Positions 50,716-59,548 of a stretch of 64,000 bases of DNA are shown piece by piece (the stretch's first letter is position 1; the number at the start of each line of letters is the position of its first letter). The DNA is from DASVEE01 sp036380735. Lineage in GTDB: Bacteria; Acidobacteriota; Thermoanaerobaculia; Gp7-AA8. The DNA lies in NCBI GenBank assembly GCA_036380735.1, contig DASVEE010000045.1, positions 1-64,000 of the forward strand. The letters are read 5' to 3'. The notes under the pieces were generated by a model that was not told the DNA's origin, did no database searches, and worked only from the letters and a program-made list of their open reading frames with translations. The translations under genes and the position numbers were made by a program.

Positions 50716-52659
50716 CTACGCCAGCGCGCACTTTTTCACCGCGGCAATCAGCGATTCGATCTCGAACGGTTTGCGCACCACGGTGAACACCGCGTCGCGG
50801 TCGACGCGGGCGAGGACGCCTTCGTCTCCCGCGGAGGCGACGATGATGCAGCGGCGGCGTTTGGGGTCGTCGCGGAGTCGTTCGATGACGGTGAAGCCGT
50901 CGAGGACCGGCATCATGAGGTCGAGCACGATCGCGGCGTAGTCGTGCTTTTCGATGAGCGCGAGCGCTTCGGCTCCGTTGGCGGCGGTCGCGGTCTGGAT
51001 GCCTTCGCGGCGGAGGATGCCCTGGAGCAGCGCCCGGATGGCGGCGTCGTCGTCCACGATCAGCACCTCGGACGACGGGATCGGCTGCTGCTGCGGCGTG
51101 GCAGCGGCGGGGCTCGCCGACGTTTTGCGCGCGGAGAGACGGGAGATCTCGTACGCGATGTCGGCTGGCTCGACCGGTTTCTGGCGGTACGAGTCGAAGC
51201 CGGCTTCGGTGATGCGCTCGACGTCTCCGGCGCGGCTGAGGACCGTGAAGGCCATCACCGGCGTGCGCGCCGTGGCGCCGTTCGCGCGCAGCGCGGCCAG
51301 CACCTCGTAGCCGTCGCCGTCCGGGAGGACGATGTCGATGATCACGACGTCGGGCGTCCATTTGGCGAACAGCTCTTTCGCTTCGTTGACGCGGTGGGCG
51401 AGGCGCACGTCGGCGCCGCAGCGCTCGAGCGAGCGTTGCACGATGCGCGCGGTGTCGACGTCGTCCTCGATGAACGCCACGCGCACGCCGGCCAGCGAGG
51501 GGAGCTTCGCGTAGCGCAAGGCATCGTCGCGGCGCGTCAGCGGCGGACGCGCGTCGTCCGTCTCGCTCAGCAGCGGCAGCGTCACTTCGAAGGTGGCGCC
51601 GTGCCCTTTGCCGGCGCTCTCGACACGGACGTAGCCGCCGTGCAGCTCGACGAACTGCCGCACGATGGCCAGGCCGAGGCCCAGGCCGCCGTGTGATTCG
51701 CCGCTCTCGCCGGAGCCCTGGCGGAAGCGCTCGAAGATGTACGGCTGAAACTCCGGCTCGATGCCGATGCCGTTGTCCCGCACCGAGAGATGGACGAGCG
51801 TCGCCGAGCGCTCCAGCCGCACCGCGACGCGCCCTCCTTCGGGCGTGAACTTGGTCGCGTTGGTGAGGAGGTTCCACAGCACCTGCTGCAGGCGGTTCGC
51901 GTCGCCGAAGACGCACACCGTCTCATTACCCAGCTCGACGTCGACGGTGATGTTCTTCGGCTCCGCGAGCGGCCGCACGTCGTCGATCGTGCGATGCACC
52001 AGCGGAATCAGCTCGATCTGGCGCCGGTCGAGATGGAGCTTGCCGGTGTCGATGCGCGAGAGGTCGAGGAGGTCCTCGATGAGCTGTGCCTGGACGCGCG
52101 TGCTCCGCTCGATTGCCTCGATGGCGGTGGCCGTGGTCTCCTCATCGAGGTCGGGCAGGCGCAGCATGCGCGCCCACCCGAGAATCGCCGTCATCGGGGT
52201 ACGGAGCTCGTGCGAGACGGCCGCGATGAACTCGTTGCGCTCCCGCGTCGACGACTCCGCGGCCGTTTTGGAGTGGGTGATGTCGAGGATGGTGCCGATG
52301 AAACGGACGGGTTGCGGCGGATCGCCGGCGAAGAACCCACGGCCGCGCGCATCGACCCACAGCACCGTGCCGTCGGGATGCACGATGCGGTATTCGATGG
52401 CGTACTCGCCGCGTCCGGCAGGATCGAGCGCCTCCTGCACCGACTGGTCGACGCGGTCGCGATCCTCGGGATGAATCCGCGAAAGGAAGACGGCGTAGTC
52501 GACGTCTTCGTCCTCGCCGACGCCGAAGAGCGCGCGGCAGCGTTGCGACCACTCGAGCTCACCGCTCTCGGGATAGAAATCCCACGTGCCGATGTCGGCG
52601 GATTCCACGGCGAGCCGCGATCGCTCGGCCGCCAGTTCCGGATCTTCCCTGCGTATCAT
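50716..52659 (-). CDS. PAS domain hybrid histidine kinase with two receiver domains
   Basis: 647 residues, cytoplasmic. A PAS_3-like domain (about 20-128), HisKA with phospho-His150 in AAVSHELRTPM, HATPase_c (NLLTNATKF, DNGIGI, GLGLGLAIV), then receiver 1 (about 390-505, VVIIDIVLPDGDG) and receiver 2 (about 530-645, AAIVLDLMMPVLDG). Both receivers keep the acceptor Asp and the KP lysine region. No output domain is present, so it passes phosphate to other proteins. Its ATG overlaps the DUF1206 stop (ATGA at 52656-52661). Confidence 0.92.
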   Translation of the reverse strand: MIRREDPELAAERSRLAVESADIGTWDFYPESGELEWSQRCRALFGVGEDEDVDYAVFLSRIHPEDRDRVDQSVQEALDPAGRGEYAIEYRIVHPDGTVLWVDARGRGFFAGDPPQPVRFIGTILDITHSKTAAESSTRERNEFIAAVSHELRTPMTAILGWARMLRLPDLDEETTATAIEAIERSTRVQAQLIEDLLDLSRIDTGKLHLDRRQIELIPLVHRTIDDVRPLAEPKNITVDVELGNETVCVFGDANRLQQVLWNLLTNATKFTPEGGRVAVRLERSATLVHLSVRDNGIGIEPEFQPYIFERFRQGSGESGESHGGLGLGLAIVRQFVELHGGYVRVESAGKGHGATFEVTLPLLSETDDARPPLTRRDDALRYAKLPSLAGVRVAFIEDDVDTARIVQRSLERCGADVRLAHRVNEAKELFAKWTPDVVIIDIVLPDGDGYEVLAALRANGATARTPVMAFTVLSRAGDVERITEAGFDSYRQKPVEPADIAYEISRLSARKTSASPAAATPQQQPIPSSEVLIVDDDAAIRALLQGILRREGIQTATAANGAEALALIEKHDYAAIVLDLMMPVLDGFTVIERLRDDPKRRRCIIVASAGDEGVLARVDRDAVFTVVRKPFEIESLIAAVKKCALA

Positions 52660-53438
52660 CAGTCCGCCCGGATGACACGGTAGCGCGCGTTGACGAAGGC
52701 GTACACCCCGTACGCGATGAGCCCGAGGCCGATGATGGCGAGCAGGGCAGAGCCGAATGGCTGCGAGGAAAGCTGGCGCAGGGCACCCGAGGTGCCGCGC
52801 GCTTCGCCGGAATTGTGATGGAGCCCGGCCATGAGGACGGAGATGCCGATGATCCCGAAGACGACGCCGCGCGCGGCGATGCCGAAGCGGGAGGCGATGA
52901 CGACCCGCCGCCGCGTGGCCGCTTTCATCTCCCCGAGGCGGAGCTGATTGCTGAGCTTCGCCTTCCAGGCGTTGATCAGTTGGTAGATGCCGTAGCCGAT
53001 GAGGGCGAGGCCGGCGCCGGCGACGAGCCAGCGTCCGAACGGCGCGTCCATGGCGCGCGCGGTCCAGTGCTGCGCGCTGGCGTCGCTCCCTTTGCCGCCG
53101 CTCCCTTTGTGCAGCGCGAGGCGGATGACCTCGAGGGCGAAGCCGGCGTAGAGCATGCCGCGGAACAGACTGCCGATGCGGATGGCGTAGCCTTTGGCGT
53201 CGTTGCCGCGCCGCTCCCAGTCCGCGACGGCGCTGCCGGCGCGCCAGAAGGCGTAGCCGAGCAGCCCGACGGCCATCGCCGCGAGCATCGTGCGCCCGAA
53301 CGGCTTTTCGAGGATCCAGTTGAAGGCGGAGCGGTGGTCGGCCGCCGCCCCGCGCAGCGCGATGAAGCCCATGATCGCGTAGACCATGCCCTTCGACGCG
53401 TAGCCGGCACGCGCCAGACCTTCAATCCAGGAGCTCAC
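52659..53438 (-). CDS. DUF1206 membrane protein
   Basis: 259 residues with six hydrophobic helices in three similar pairs, each containing A-R-x-G-x-x-x-(K/R)-G-x-x-(Y/F)-x-x-x-G (for example ARAGYASKGMVYAIMGF and SRFGIAARGVVFGIIGI), as in DUF1206 proteins. The function is unknown. GTG 53438 is the start. It is translationally coupled to the hybrid kinase, which could make it a membrane partner of that soluble sensor (inference). Confidence 0.85.
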   Translation of the reverse strand: MSSWIEGLARAGYASKGMVYAIMGFIALRGAAADHRSAFNWILEKPFGRTMLAAMAVGLLGYAFWRAGSAVADWERRGNDAKGYAIRIGSLFRGMLYAGFALEVIRLALHKGSGGKGSDASAQHWTARAMDAPFGRWLVAGAGLALIGYGIYQLINAWKAKLSNQLRLGEMKAATRRRVVIASRFGIAARGVVFGIIGISVLMAGLHHNSGEARGTSGALRQLSSQPFGSALLAIIGLGLIAYGVYAFVNARYRVIRAD

Positions 53439-53481
53439 GGCCTCATGTATTGAAAGGGGTGTGCCAAGTAAGAGGGAAATC

Positions 53482-53505
53482 GGGCCTGTGGGACGAATAG
53501 GACGA
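53482..53505. repeat. Short 9-bp-word repeat
   Basis: GTGGGACGAATAGGACGACA: two words of the dispersed family between DUF1206 and cytidine deaminase; single arm only. Confidence 0.6.
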
Positions 53506-53516
53506 CAGATCGGAGG

Positions 53517-54326
53517 TTAATTCGCCGCGATCACTTCGAGTTGCGCCGCGCACACGCTGCGCAGCACCGATTCGGTGGCATCCCGCTGGGAGGCGGAGGA
53601 CCGGGCTTCCACCAGCACGGCGCGTTCGATGCCGGCAAAGTCACCTCCGGCGAGGTTCAGCCGCGACAGCGCCACTTCCAGCGGCGACATGCTCGGATTG
53701 AACGCGGCGTTCTCCGCGTACGCTCCGACGGCCACCGTGCCGTCTTTGGTTCGTAGCGCGACGCCGGAGAAGTTCTTCGAGTACGGCGCGTAGCTGAGAT
53801 TCGCCGCCGCCAGCGCCGCCACGGCGAGCGCATCGTCCGACGCGACCGTCAGCCCATTCGCCCGCGGGTGCATCAGCCCTCCCTCCACATCGAGATCGCG
53901 TGGCCCGAACGCCTCGGGTAGGAAGTAGGCGAGGGGATGGGTCCCTGACTTCAGCGCGATGTTGAGCCGCTCCGCGGTGGAGAGCTCGTTGAGGAACTGG
54001 CGGCAGTAGCCGCACGGCGGCGCCGAGACCGCGACGAGGTCGATCCCTTCCTCCCCGGCCATCCACGCGTTCGTCACGGCCGACTGCTCCGCGTGCACCG
54101 TGAAGCTCAGTGCCTGCCCGGTGAACTCCATGTTCGCGCCAAAGTAAAGGTTCCCGGTCGACGTACCGCGGCACACCGCGCCGACGCGATAGCTGGAGAT
54201 CAGCGGCCGCGCGTAGCGCGCCGCATCGGGCAGCAGCGCCAGCATCAGCTCCGGCAGGGGCACGCCGCGCTGGGCGACGGCGCGCTGCGCGTCATCGGCG
54301 GGGATGACTCCGTGGTGGTCGCTCAT
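53517..54326 (-). CDS. cdd: Cytidine deaminase (two-domain type)
   Basis: 269 residues. The zinc site is complete: TVHAEQSAV (His and catalytic Glu) and PPCGYCRQFLNEL (two Cys). The C-terminal half (about 150-269) repeats the fold without the zinc ligands, as in the E. coli-type dimeric enzyme. It deaminates cytidine and deoxycytidine in pyrimidine salvage. A TATAGT (54333-54338, minus strand) ends 6 bp before ATG 54326, suggesting a leaderless transcript. Confidence 0.9.
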   Translation of the reverse strand: MSDHHGVIPADDAQRAVAQRGVPLPELMLALLPDAARYARPLISSYRVGAVCRGTSTGNLYFGANMEFTGQALSFTVHAEQSAVTNAWMAGEEGIDLVAVSAPPCGYCRQFLNELSTAERLNIALKSGTHPLAYFLPEAFGPRDLDVEGGLMHPRANGLTVASDDALAVAALAAANLSYAPYSKNFSGVALRTKDGTVAVGAYAENAAFNPSMSPLEVALSRLNLAGGDFAGIERAVLVEARSSASQRDATESVLRSVCAAQLEVIAAN

Positions 54327-54332
54327 TGGGTA

Positions 54333-54338
54333 ACTATA
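54333..54338 (-). promoter_or_regulatory. -10 box candidate for cdd
   Basis: TATAGT on the minus strand, 6 bp upstream of the start codon. Confidence 0.45.
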
Positions 54339-54357
54339 GCGCTGCGGCGGCGGGGGG

Positions 54358-54396
54358 AGCGATGGGACGAATAGGACGAATAGGACAGATAGGACG
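54358..54396. repeat. 9-bp-word repeat (single arm)
   Basis: Four words of the ATAGGACNN type (GGGACGAATAGGACGAATAG and following) between the cdd promoter and the PLD gene end. Confidence 0.8.
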
Positions 54397-54410
54397 AAGG
54401 CTGTAGCGCA

Positions 54411-55655
54411 TCACAACTGCCGTTCCAGCCACGTCGAGGCCCAGTCTCTGGCGCGGTGGCCGATGGTACGGCTGTCCCAGTCCGTGACCTTCCACTCGCG
54501 CGTGTACTGCAGGTCGTCCTCGAACGCGCGCACCAGTTCCTCGGCGATCGATGCGTCGTACATGGCCACGGTGATCTCGTCGTTGATGTGGAAGGAACGG
54601 GGATCGAAGTTCGTGGAGCCGATCGTGGACCATTCACGGTCGATGATCAGCACCTTCTGGTGCAGACCGGAGCGGGTGTATTCGAAGATGCGCGCGCCGG
54701 CGTGCAGCAGCGGGCCGTAGTAATGGTGGCTCGCGTGCTGGACGATGGGGAAGTCGCTGGTCTCCGAGGTGGGGAGCATGACCTTGATCTCGACGCCGCG
54801 GCGGAGGGCGCGCTCGCACAGCTCGATGGCGCGCTTGTCGGGGATGAAGTAGGGATTCTGCAGGATGATCTCGCGCTGCGCGGCGGCGATGGCGAGGTAG
54901 TAGAGCCGTTTCACGGCGCTTGCGGTCTCCGGCGGCGCGACGTGCGCCACGTGCACCGCGGTGGCACCGGCCGGCGGCAGCTCCGGAAAGTACACATCGC
55001 CGATCAGCGCGGTACGCGTGACCGAAACCCAGTTGTCGAGAAACGCGGCCTGCAGCTCGCCGACGACCGGCCCCTCGAAGCGCGCGGCGGTGTCGCGCCA
55101 TCCCTGGCCGGCCCAGAGATCGGCGATGCCGTGGCCGAACGTGTAGCCGACGCGGCCGTCGATGACGGCGATCTTGCGATGGTCGCGGTTGTTGTACCAG
55201 GCGATCTCGCGCAGCCGGGCGCGGTGATAGACGCGGAAGTCGCAGCCGGCCGACCGCAGCTCGCGCGAGATCTTCGGCGCGACGTCCTTCGACCCGCGCT
55301 GGTCGACGAGCACACGCACCTCGATCCCTTCCTGGCCGCGGCGGCGCAGCTCCTCGACGAAGCGCTGCGACACTTCCCCTTCTTCCCAGAGAAACGTCTC
55401 CAGGTGGATGTGATGCTTCGCGCGGCGGATGTCCTCGACGAGCGCGTCGAAGAAGGCGCTGTTCTGGATGATCGTCGCCTTGTTGCAGTCGGTGACGTGC
55501 CCCCACGTATGGCCGGCCATCGAGCGGAGGAGGTTGCGCATCGGCATGCCCGGCGGCACGATGAACTCTATGTTGCGCTGGCGCGTGCGCGTCCAGAGCA
55601 GCCAGAAGCCGACGAGTGCAGGCGTCGCGAAGAGGGCGATGAGCAGAGCTACCAA
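54411..55655 (-). CDS. Cardiolipin synthase-like phospholipase D protein
   Basis: 414 residues. One N-terminal membrane segment (VALLIALFATPALVGFWLLW) precedes two PLD domains, each with an HxKx4D motif: RDHRKIAVIDGRVGYTFG and LHQKVLIIDREWSTIGSTNFDPRS. This is the ClsB/ClsA-type plan for making cardiolipin from phosphatidylglycerol or PE at the inner membrane. The start is TTG 55655 with an upstream AAGGGA; there is no nearby ATG in frame that keeps the membrane segment. Confidence 0.88.
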   Translation of the reverse strand: MVALLIALFATPALVGFWLLWTRTRQRNIEFIVPPGMPMRNLLRSMAGHTWGHVTDCNKATIIQNSAFFDALVEDIRRAKHHIHLETFLWEEGEVSQRFVEELRRRGQEGIEVRVLVDQRGSKDVAPKISRELRSAGCDFRVYHRARLREIAWYNNRDHRKIAVIDGRVGYTFGHGIADLWAGQGWRDTAARFEGPVVGELQAAFLDNWVSVTRTALIGDVYFPELPPAGATAVHVAHVAPPETASAVKRLYYLAIAAAQREIILQNPYFIPDKRAIELCERALRRGVEIKVMLPTSETSDFPIVQHASHHYYGPLLHAGARIFEYTRSGLHQKVLIIDREWSTIGSTNFDPRSFHINDEITVAMYDASIAEELVRAFEDDLQYTREWKVTDWDSRTIGHRARDWASTWLERQL

Positions 55656-55747
55656 TCGCCAATCCCTTTTGCGAGTTCCGCGCCCTCTGCTGGAGGATTG
55701 AGGATGGAGGGGATGCGCTGGGTTTCGTTGATTAACTGCGTACGGAA

Positions 55748-55796
55748 TCCCATTCGTCCGATAGGTCCTATTCGTCCTATCCGTCCCATCGTTCCC
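55748..55796. repeat. 9-bp-word repeat (right-arm orientation)
   Basis: Words such as GTCCTATTCGTCCTATCCG in the divergent gap before gatC. Only one orientation is present. Confidence 0.8.
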
Positions 55797-55811
55797 CCGG
55801 CACCCTGCTGC

Positions 55812-55817
55812 TAAACT
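55812..55817 (+). promoter_or_regulatory. -10 box candidate for gatCA
   Basis: TAAACT ends 8 bp before ATG 55826; no SD sequence is visible. Confidence 0.4.
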
Positions 55818-55825
55818 CCGCCGCG

Positions 55826-56110
55826 ATGAAAATTGAACGTACCGAGGCCGCGCGGGTGGCCGCGCTGGCGCACCTGGAGCTCAGCGACCCTGAGCTCGAG
55901 CGAATGGCGGACGAGATGACGAAGATCCTTTCGTACATCGACCAGCTCCGCGAGGTCGACGTCACCGGTTTCGACGAGCGCGACCTCCACGTCACACCGC
56001 TCCGCGAGGACGAGCCGCGTCCGTCGCTCGACCGGGAACCGGTCGCCGCGAACGCCCCCCTCTGGTGGGACGGTTTCTTCGTCGTCCCGAAGGTGATCGG
56101 CGGTGAGTGA
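55826..56110 (+). CDS. gatC: Asp-tRNA(Asn)/Glu-tRNA(Gln) amidotransferase subunit C
   Basis: 94 residues, standard length. VAALAHLELSDPELERMADEMTKILSYIDQL and the following LHVTPLREDEPRPS match GatC (key pattern A.LA.L.L...E...........I..Y...L). GatC wraps the GatA-GatB complex that converts mischarged Asp-tRNA(Asn) or Glu-tRNA(Gln) to the amide. It overlaps gatA by 8 bp. gatB is not in the window, as is common. Confidence 0.93.
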   Translation: MKIERTEAARVAALAHLELSDPELERMADEMTKILSYIDQLREVDVTGFDERDLHVTPLREDEPRPSLDREPVAANAPLWWDGFFVVPKVIGGE

Positions 56111-57488
56111 CCTCCTGAACCTGCCGTGGCATGAGGCACGCGAACAGGCTTCGCCGTCCGAGGTGGTGGACGCGTGCATGCGCGCGATCGAGCGGCTCAA
56201 TCCGCAACTGAACGCGCTGCTGCACGTGAATGCGAACGTCACCGGCGGGATGCCGGTCGCGCTCAAGGACAACATCGTCACGACGGAGATGCCGACGACG
56301 TGCGGCTCCCGCATCCTGGGCAACTTCGTGTCGCCGTTCGACGCCACGGCGGTAACGCGTTTGCGTGCGGCCGGTGCGTCCATCGTGGGGAAGGCGAACC
56401 TCGACGAATTCGCCATGGGCTCCTCGACGGAGCACTCCGCCTTCGGCGTCACCCGCAATCCGTGGGACCTCGAGCGTGTCGCCGGCGGCTCCTCGGGTGG
56501 CAGCGCCGCCGCGGTCGCGGCGCGCATGGTGCCGATCGCGCTGGGCTCGGAGACGGGCGGCTCGGTGCGGCAGCCGGCTGCGTTCTGCGGCGTCGTCGGC
56601 CTGAAGCCGACCTACGGCCGCGTGAGCCGCAAAGGGCTCGTGGCCTTCGCCTCGGGGCTCGATCAGATCGGCATCTGCACCAAGACGGTGCGCGAGAACG
56701 CGGAAGTGCTGAAGATCATCGCCGGTCACGATCCGCTCGACGCGACCTCCAGCACCGAAGCCGTCGACGACTACAGCGCCGACCTCGGGCGCGGCGTCAC
56801 CGGACTGCGGTTCGGTGTCGTGCGCGAAGCCGTGGCGCAGCTCAGCGGCGAAGTGCGCACGAACTTCGAAGCGGCGCTCGACGTCCTCCGCCGCGGCGGC
56901 GCCATCGTCGAAGAGGTGAGTGTTCCCACGATCGGCAGCGCCATTGCCATCTATTACATCGTGGCGAACGCCGAGGCGAGCGCGAACCTGTCGCGCTTCG
57001 ACGGCATCCGCTACGGGCATCGCTCGTCGCGGGCGAAGACGCTCCACGACGTCTACCAGGATTCGCGCGGCGAAGGGTTCGGGGCTGAGGTGAAGCGGCG
57101 CATCATGCTCGGCACGTTCGCGCTGTCGTCGGGCTACTACGACGCGTACTACGGCCGCGCGCAGAAGGTGCGCGCGAAGCTGCGCCACGAGTTCGCCGAG
57201 GTCTTCCGGCAGTGCGATTTCCTGCTGACGCCGACGACGCCGGAGGCGGCGTTCCGCATCGGCGCGAAGACGGACGACCCGCTGTCGATGTACCTCTCGG
57301 ACATCTTCACGGCGCCCGCGAACCTCGTGGGTATCCCGGCGATCGCCGTCCCCTCGGGGTTCGATGCCGAGGGGATGCCGCTGTCGCTGCAGCTCATGGG
57401 ACGGCCGTTCGATGAACGGGGGCTGTACCGGGCGGCGGCGTTCTTCGAGCGGGAAACGGGTTACTGGCGGCGCATGCCCCCGCAATAG
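56103..57488 (+). CDS. gatA: Asp-tRNA(Asn)/Glu-tRNA(Gln) amidotransferase subunit A
   Basis: 461 residues. The amidase signature is complete: catalytic Lys in PVALKDNIVT, cis-Ser and nucleophile region GGSSGGSAAAVAA, and SETGGSVRQPAAFCGVVGLKPTYGRVSRKGL. It hydrolyses glutamine to ammonia for the tRNA-dependent amidation. GTG 56103 starts inside the end of gatC. The length is slightly below typical GatA because of a short N-terminus. It is clearly GatA rather than a generic amidase because of its pairing with gatC. Confidence 0.93.
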   Translation: MSDLLNLPWHEAREQASPSEVVDACMRAIERLNPQLNALLHVNANVTGGMPVALKDNIVTTEMPTTCGSRILGNFVSPFDATAVTRLRAAGASIVGKANLDEFAMGSSTEHSAFGVTRNPWDLERVAGGSSGGSAAAVAARMVPIALGSETGGSVRQPAAFCGVVGLKPTYGRVSRKGLVAFASGLDQIGICTKTVRENAEVLKIIAGHDPLDATSSTEAVDDYSADLGRGVTGLRFGVVREAVAQLSGEVRTNFEAALDVLRRGGAIVEEVSVPTIGSAIAIYYIVANAEASANLSRFDGIRYGHRSSRAKTLHDVYQDSRGEGFGAEVKRRIMLGTFALSSGYYDAYYGRAQKVRAKLRHEFAEVFRQCDFLLTPTTPEAAFRIGAKTDDPLSMYLSDIFTAPANLVGIPAIAVPSGFDAEGMPLSLQLMGRPFDERGLYRAAAFFERETGYWRRMPPQ

Positions 57489-57538
57489 CTTTTGTCGTTC
57501 TCATCCGAAATCGTTATTCGGAAATCAGAAAATCGTCC

Positions 57539-57544
57539 TAAACT
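57539..57544 (+). promoter_or_regulatory. -10 box candidate close to start codon
   Basis: TAAACT ends 6 bp before GTG 57551 in a locally AT-rich stretch; no SD is present. Confidence 0.45.
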
Positions 57545-57550
57545 ATCTCC

Positions 57551-59419
57551 GTGCGTAAGTGGCGGGTGTGGTTACTTCTGGTTTTCCTTCATGCGGCGAT
57601 CCTGCCGGCCGCGACTCCTCCGAAAAAGAAAGACTTCATCGCCACGGCGCAGCTCACGCCCGAGCTGCGGGCGACGCTGACGCGTGAGTACGAGCTCGAA
57701 GTCGTCGTGACGGCGCATGCCGGCGATGCGTGGACGCGGCTCGCGAGGCGCGTCACGGGCGATGCGGCGAAGTGGGAGGACCTCGCCGCGTACAACGAGA
57801 CCGACGAAGCGCTGAAGTCGGGGCAGCAGATCCGCGTCCCGTACGAGCTGCTGCGTCAGAGCATCCAGACCGAAATCGTCAAGACGCTTTTCCCCAACGA
57901 TCGCCCTTCAGCAGACGGCTGGCAGCACGTCGTCGTCGGCGCGCGCGGCATCGAAGGGGAATCGCTGTGGAACATCGCCGAGTGGTTCACCGGTGACGGT
58001 GCGAACTACACGGCCATCCGCAAGGCCAATCCGACCCAGGGACTTTCGACTCGTAAAGGTGACGTGATCCTCGTTCCCAAACAGCTGCTCACCGCCGCAT
58101 TCGGCGGGGGCCTGGAAGAGAAACCGAAGGAGAAAGAGAATGCACCGACGACGGCAGCAGAGGTTCGGAAACCATCGGACGATTCGGCTCAGCGTACGCC
58201 AGCGGATGAAAACCTTCCGGAAGCAGTCGTCCCGACCTCGACCCCGTCGCTGACGTACGTTCCTGGCGCCGACCCTCATGCGGTTTACAAGCTGCAGAAA
58301 GGGGAGGCGCTCTACTCCTCCGTGGCCATCCGTTTCACCGGCCGCGTTTACTCGAAAGACGTCGGGGACGTCCTCGATCGCATCGTGCAGTTCAACGCGA
58401 TCGAGGACGTCGCCAAACTTCCGGTCGGCTATCCGGTGAAGATCCCGATGGAGCTGCTGCTGCCCGAATACCTGCCGCAGGACGACCCGACGCGTATGGC
58501 ACGCGAAGAAGCGAAGCGCGAGAGCCAGCGTGCCGGCCGCCGCACGCGCGCGGCCGGCTTGAGCGGTGTGGTCGTCGTGCTCGACGCCGGCCACGGCGGC
58601 CGCGACGTCGGCACGGAGCACGAGGGCGTCTATGAATCGACGTACGTCTACGACGTCGCGCTCCGCCTGAAGAAGATCATGGAGAGCAAGAGCGCGGCGA
58701 AAGTGGCGATGACGACGAAGTCGAAGAAGACCGGCTTCACGATCCTCGACAAGGACGTGCTCCCCGACCGCAACGACCATTACGTGCAGACCTCGCCGCG
58801 CTACGTCCTCGAGGACGCCGTCGTCGGCGTGAACCTGCGCTGGTACCTGGCGAACTCGATGTTCAGCCGCGCAATGAAGAACGGCGCGCCGCGCGAGAAG
58901 GTGATCTTCCTCTCCGTGCACGCCGACTCGCTGCATCCCTCGATCCGCGGCGCGATGGCCTACATCCCGGGCCAGCAGTTCGTGAAGGGGACGTACCAGA
59001 AGAAGGGGGAGATCTACCTCGCGCACGCCGAAGTGCGGGAGCGCCCCGTGGTGACGCACTCGAAGAAGGACGCGCTGGAGGCCGAGGGTCTGTCGCGCGA
59101 CCTGGCGGAGTCGATCCTCACGTCGTTCGGCAAGAACGGCCTGAAGGTGCATCCGTTCAACCCCGTCCGCGACAACGTGGTGCGCGGCGGCAAGGAATGG
59201 GTGCCGGCGATCATCCGCCACAACATGATCCCCACGCGCCTCCTCCTCGAGGTCGGCAACCTCGGCAACCGCAAAGACCGCGAGCTGCTGCGCACGCGCA
59301 AGTACCGCCAGCAGGTGGCCGAAGCGATGTACGAAGGGATCGTGGAGTTCTTCGAACGAGGGCACCAGCAGCCGCAGGGCAAACCGCCGGTGGTGGCGGC
59401 TGCTGCAGCGGGGAAGTAG
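57551..59419 (+). CDS. Secreted N-acetylmuramoyl-L-alanine amidase with LysM-like modules
   Basis: 622 residues. A signal peptide (1-21) leads to LysM-like segments (about 50-180 and 235-300; DAWTRLARRVTGDAAKWEDLAAYN, GESLWNIAEWFTGDGANYTAIRKAN). The catalytic amidase_3 domain (about 335-605) has the zinc ligands in VVLDAGHGGRDVG, YEST, SVHADSLHPS and LLLEVGNLGN. It cleaves the amide between MurNAc and the stem peptide in the periplasm. A charged, Pro-rich linker (185-225) lies between the modules. GTG 57551 is taken as start since it precedes the signal peptide directly. Confidence 0.88.
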   Translation: MRKWRVWLLLVFLHAAILPAATPPKKKDFIATAQLTPELRATLTREYELEVVVTAHAGDAWTRLARRVTGDAAKWEDLAAYNETDEALKSGQQIRVPYELLRQSIQTEIVKTLFPNDRPSADGWQHVVVGARGIEGESLWNIAEWFTGDGANYTAIRKANPTQGLSTRKGDVILVPKQLLTAAFGGGLEEKPKEKENAPTTAAEVRKPSDDSAQRTPADENLPEAVVPTSTPSLTYVPGADPHAVYKLQKGEALYSSVAIRFTGRVYSKDVGDVLDRIVQFNAIEDVAKLPVGYPVKIPMELLLPEYLPQDDPTRMAREEAKRESQRAGRRTRAAGLSGVVVVLDAGHGGRDVGTEHEGVYESTYVYDVALRLKKIMESKSAAKVAMTTKSKKTGFTILDKDVLPDRNDHYVQTSPRYVLEDAVVGVNLRWYLANSMFSRAMKNGAPREKVIFLSVHADSLHPSIRGAMAYIPGQQFVKGTYQKKGEIYLAHAEVRERPVVTHSKKDALEAEGLSRDLAESILTSFGKNGLKVHPFNPVRDNVVRGGKEWVPAIIRHNMIPTRLLLEVGNLGNRKDRELLRTRKYRQQVAEAMYEGIVEFFERGHQQPQGKPPVVAAAAAGK

Positions 59420-59548
59420 GACGGTAGGACAGATGGGACCTATGGGACGAATAGGACCTATGGGTAGCCCCCCGGACCACCACCGAGGCGCCAAGGTCCG
59501 CAGGCCCATAGGTCATATTGGTCCCATGGATCCCATTCCTATCGCTTC
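59420..59548. repeat. 9-bp-word hairpin
   Basis: Left arm (GGACAGATGGGACCTATGGG and neighbours) and diverged right arm (CCCATAGGTCATATTGGTCC and neighbours) lie between the convergent amidase and S51 peptidase genes. Confidence 0.85.

Noticed and set aside
55826..57488. Missing gatB as a defect
   Set aside because: gatB is often encoded apart from gatCA; its absence from a 64-kb window means little.
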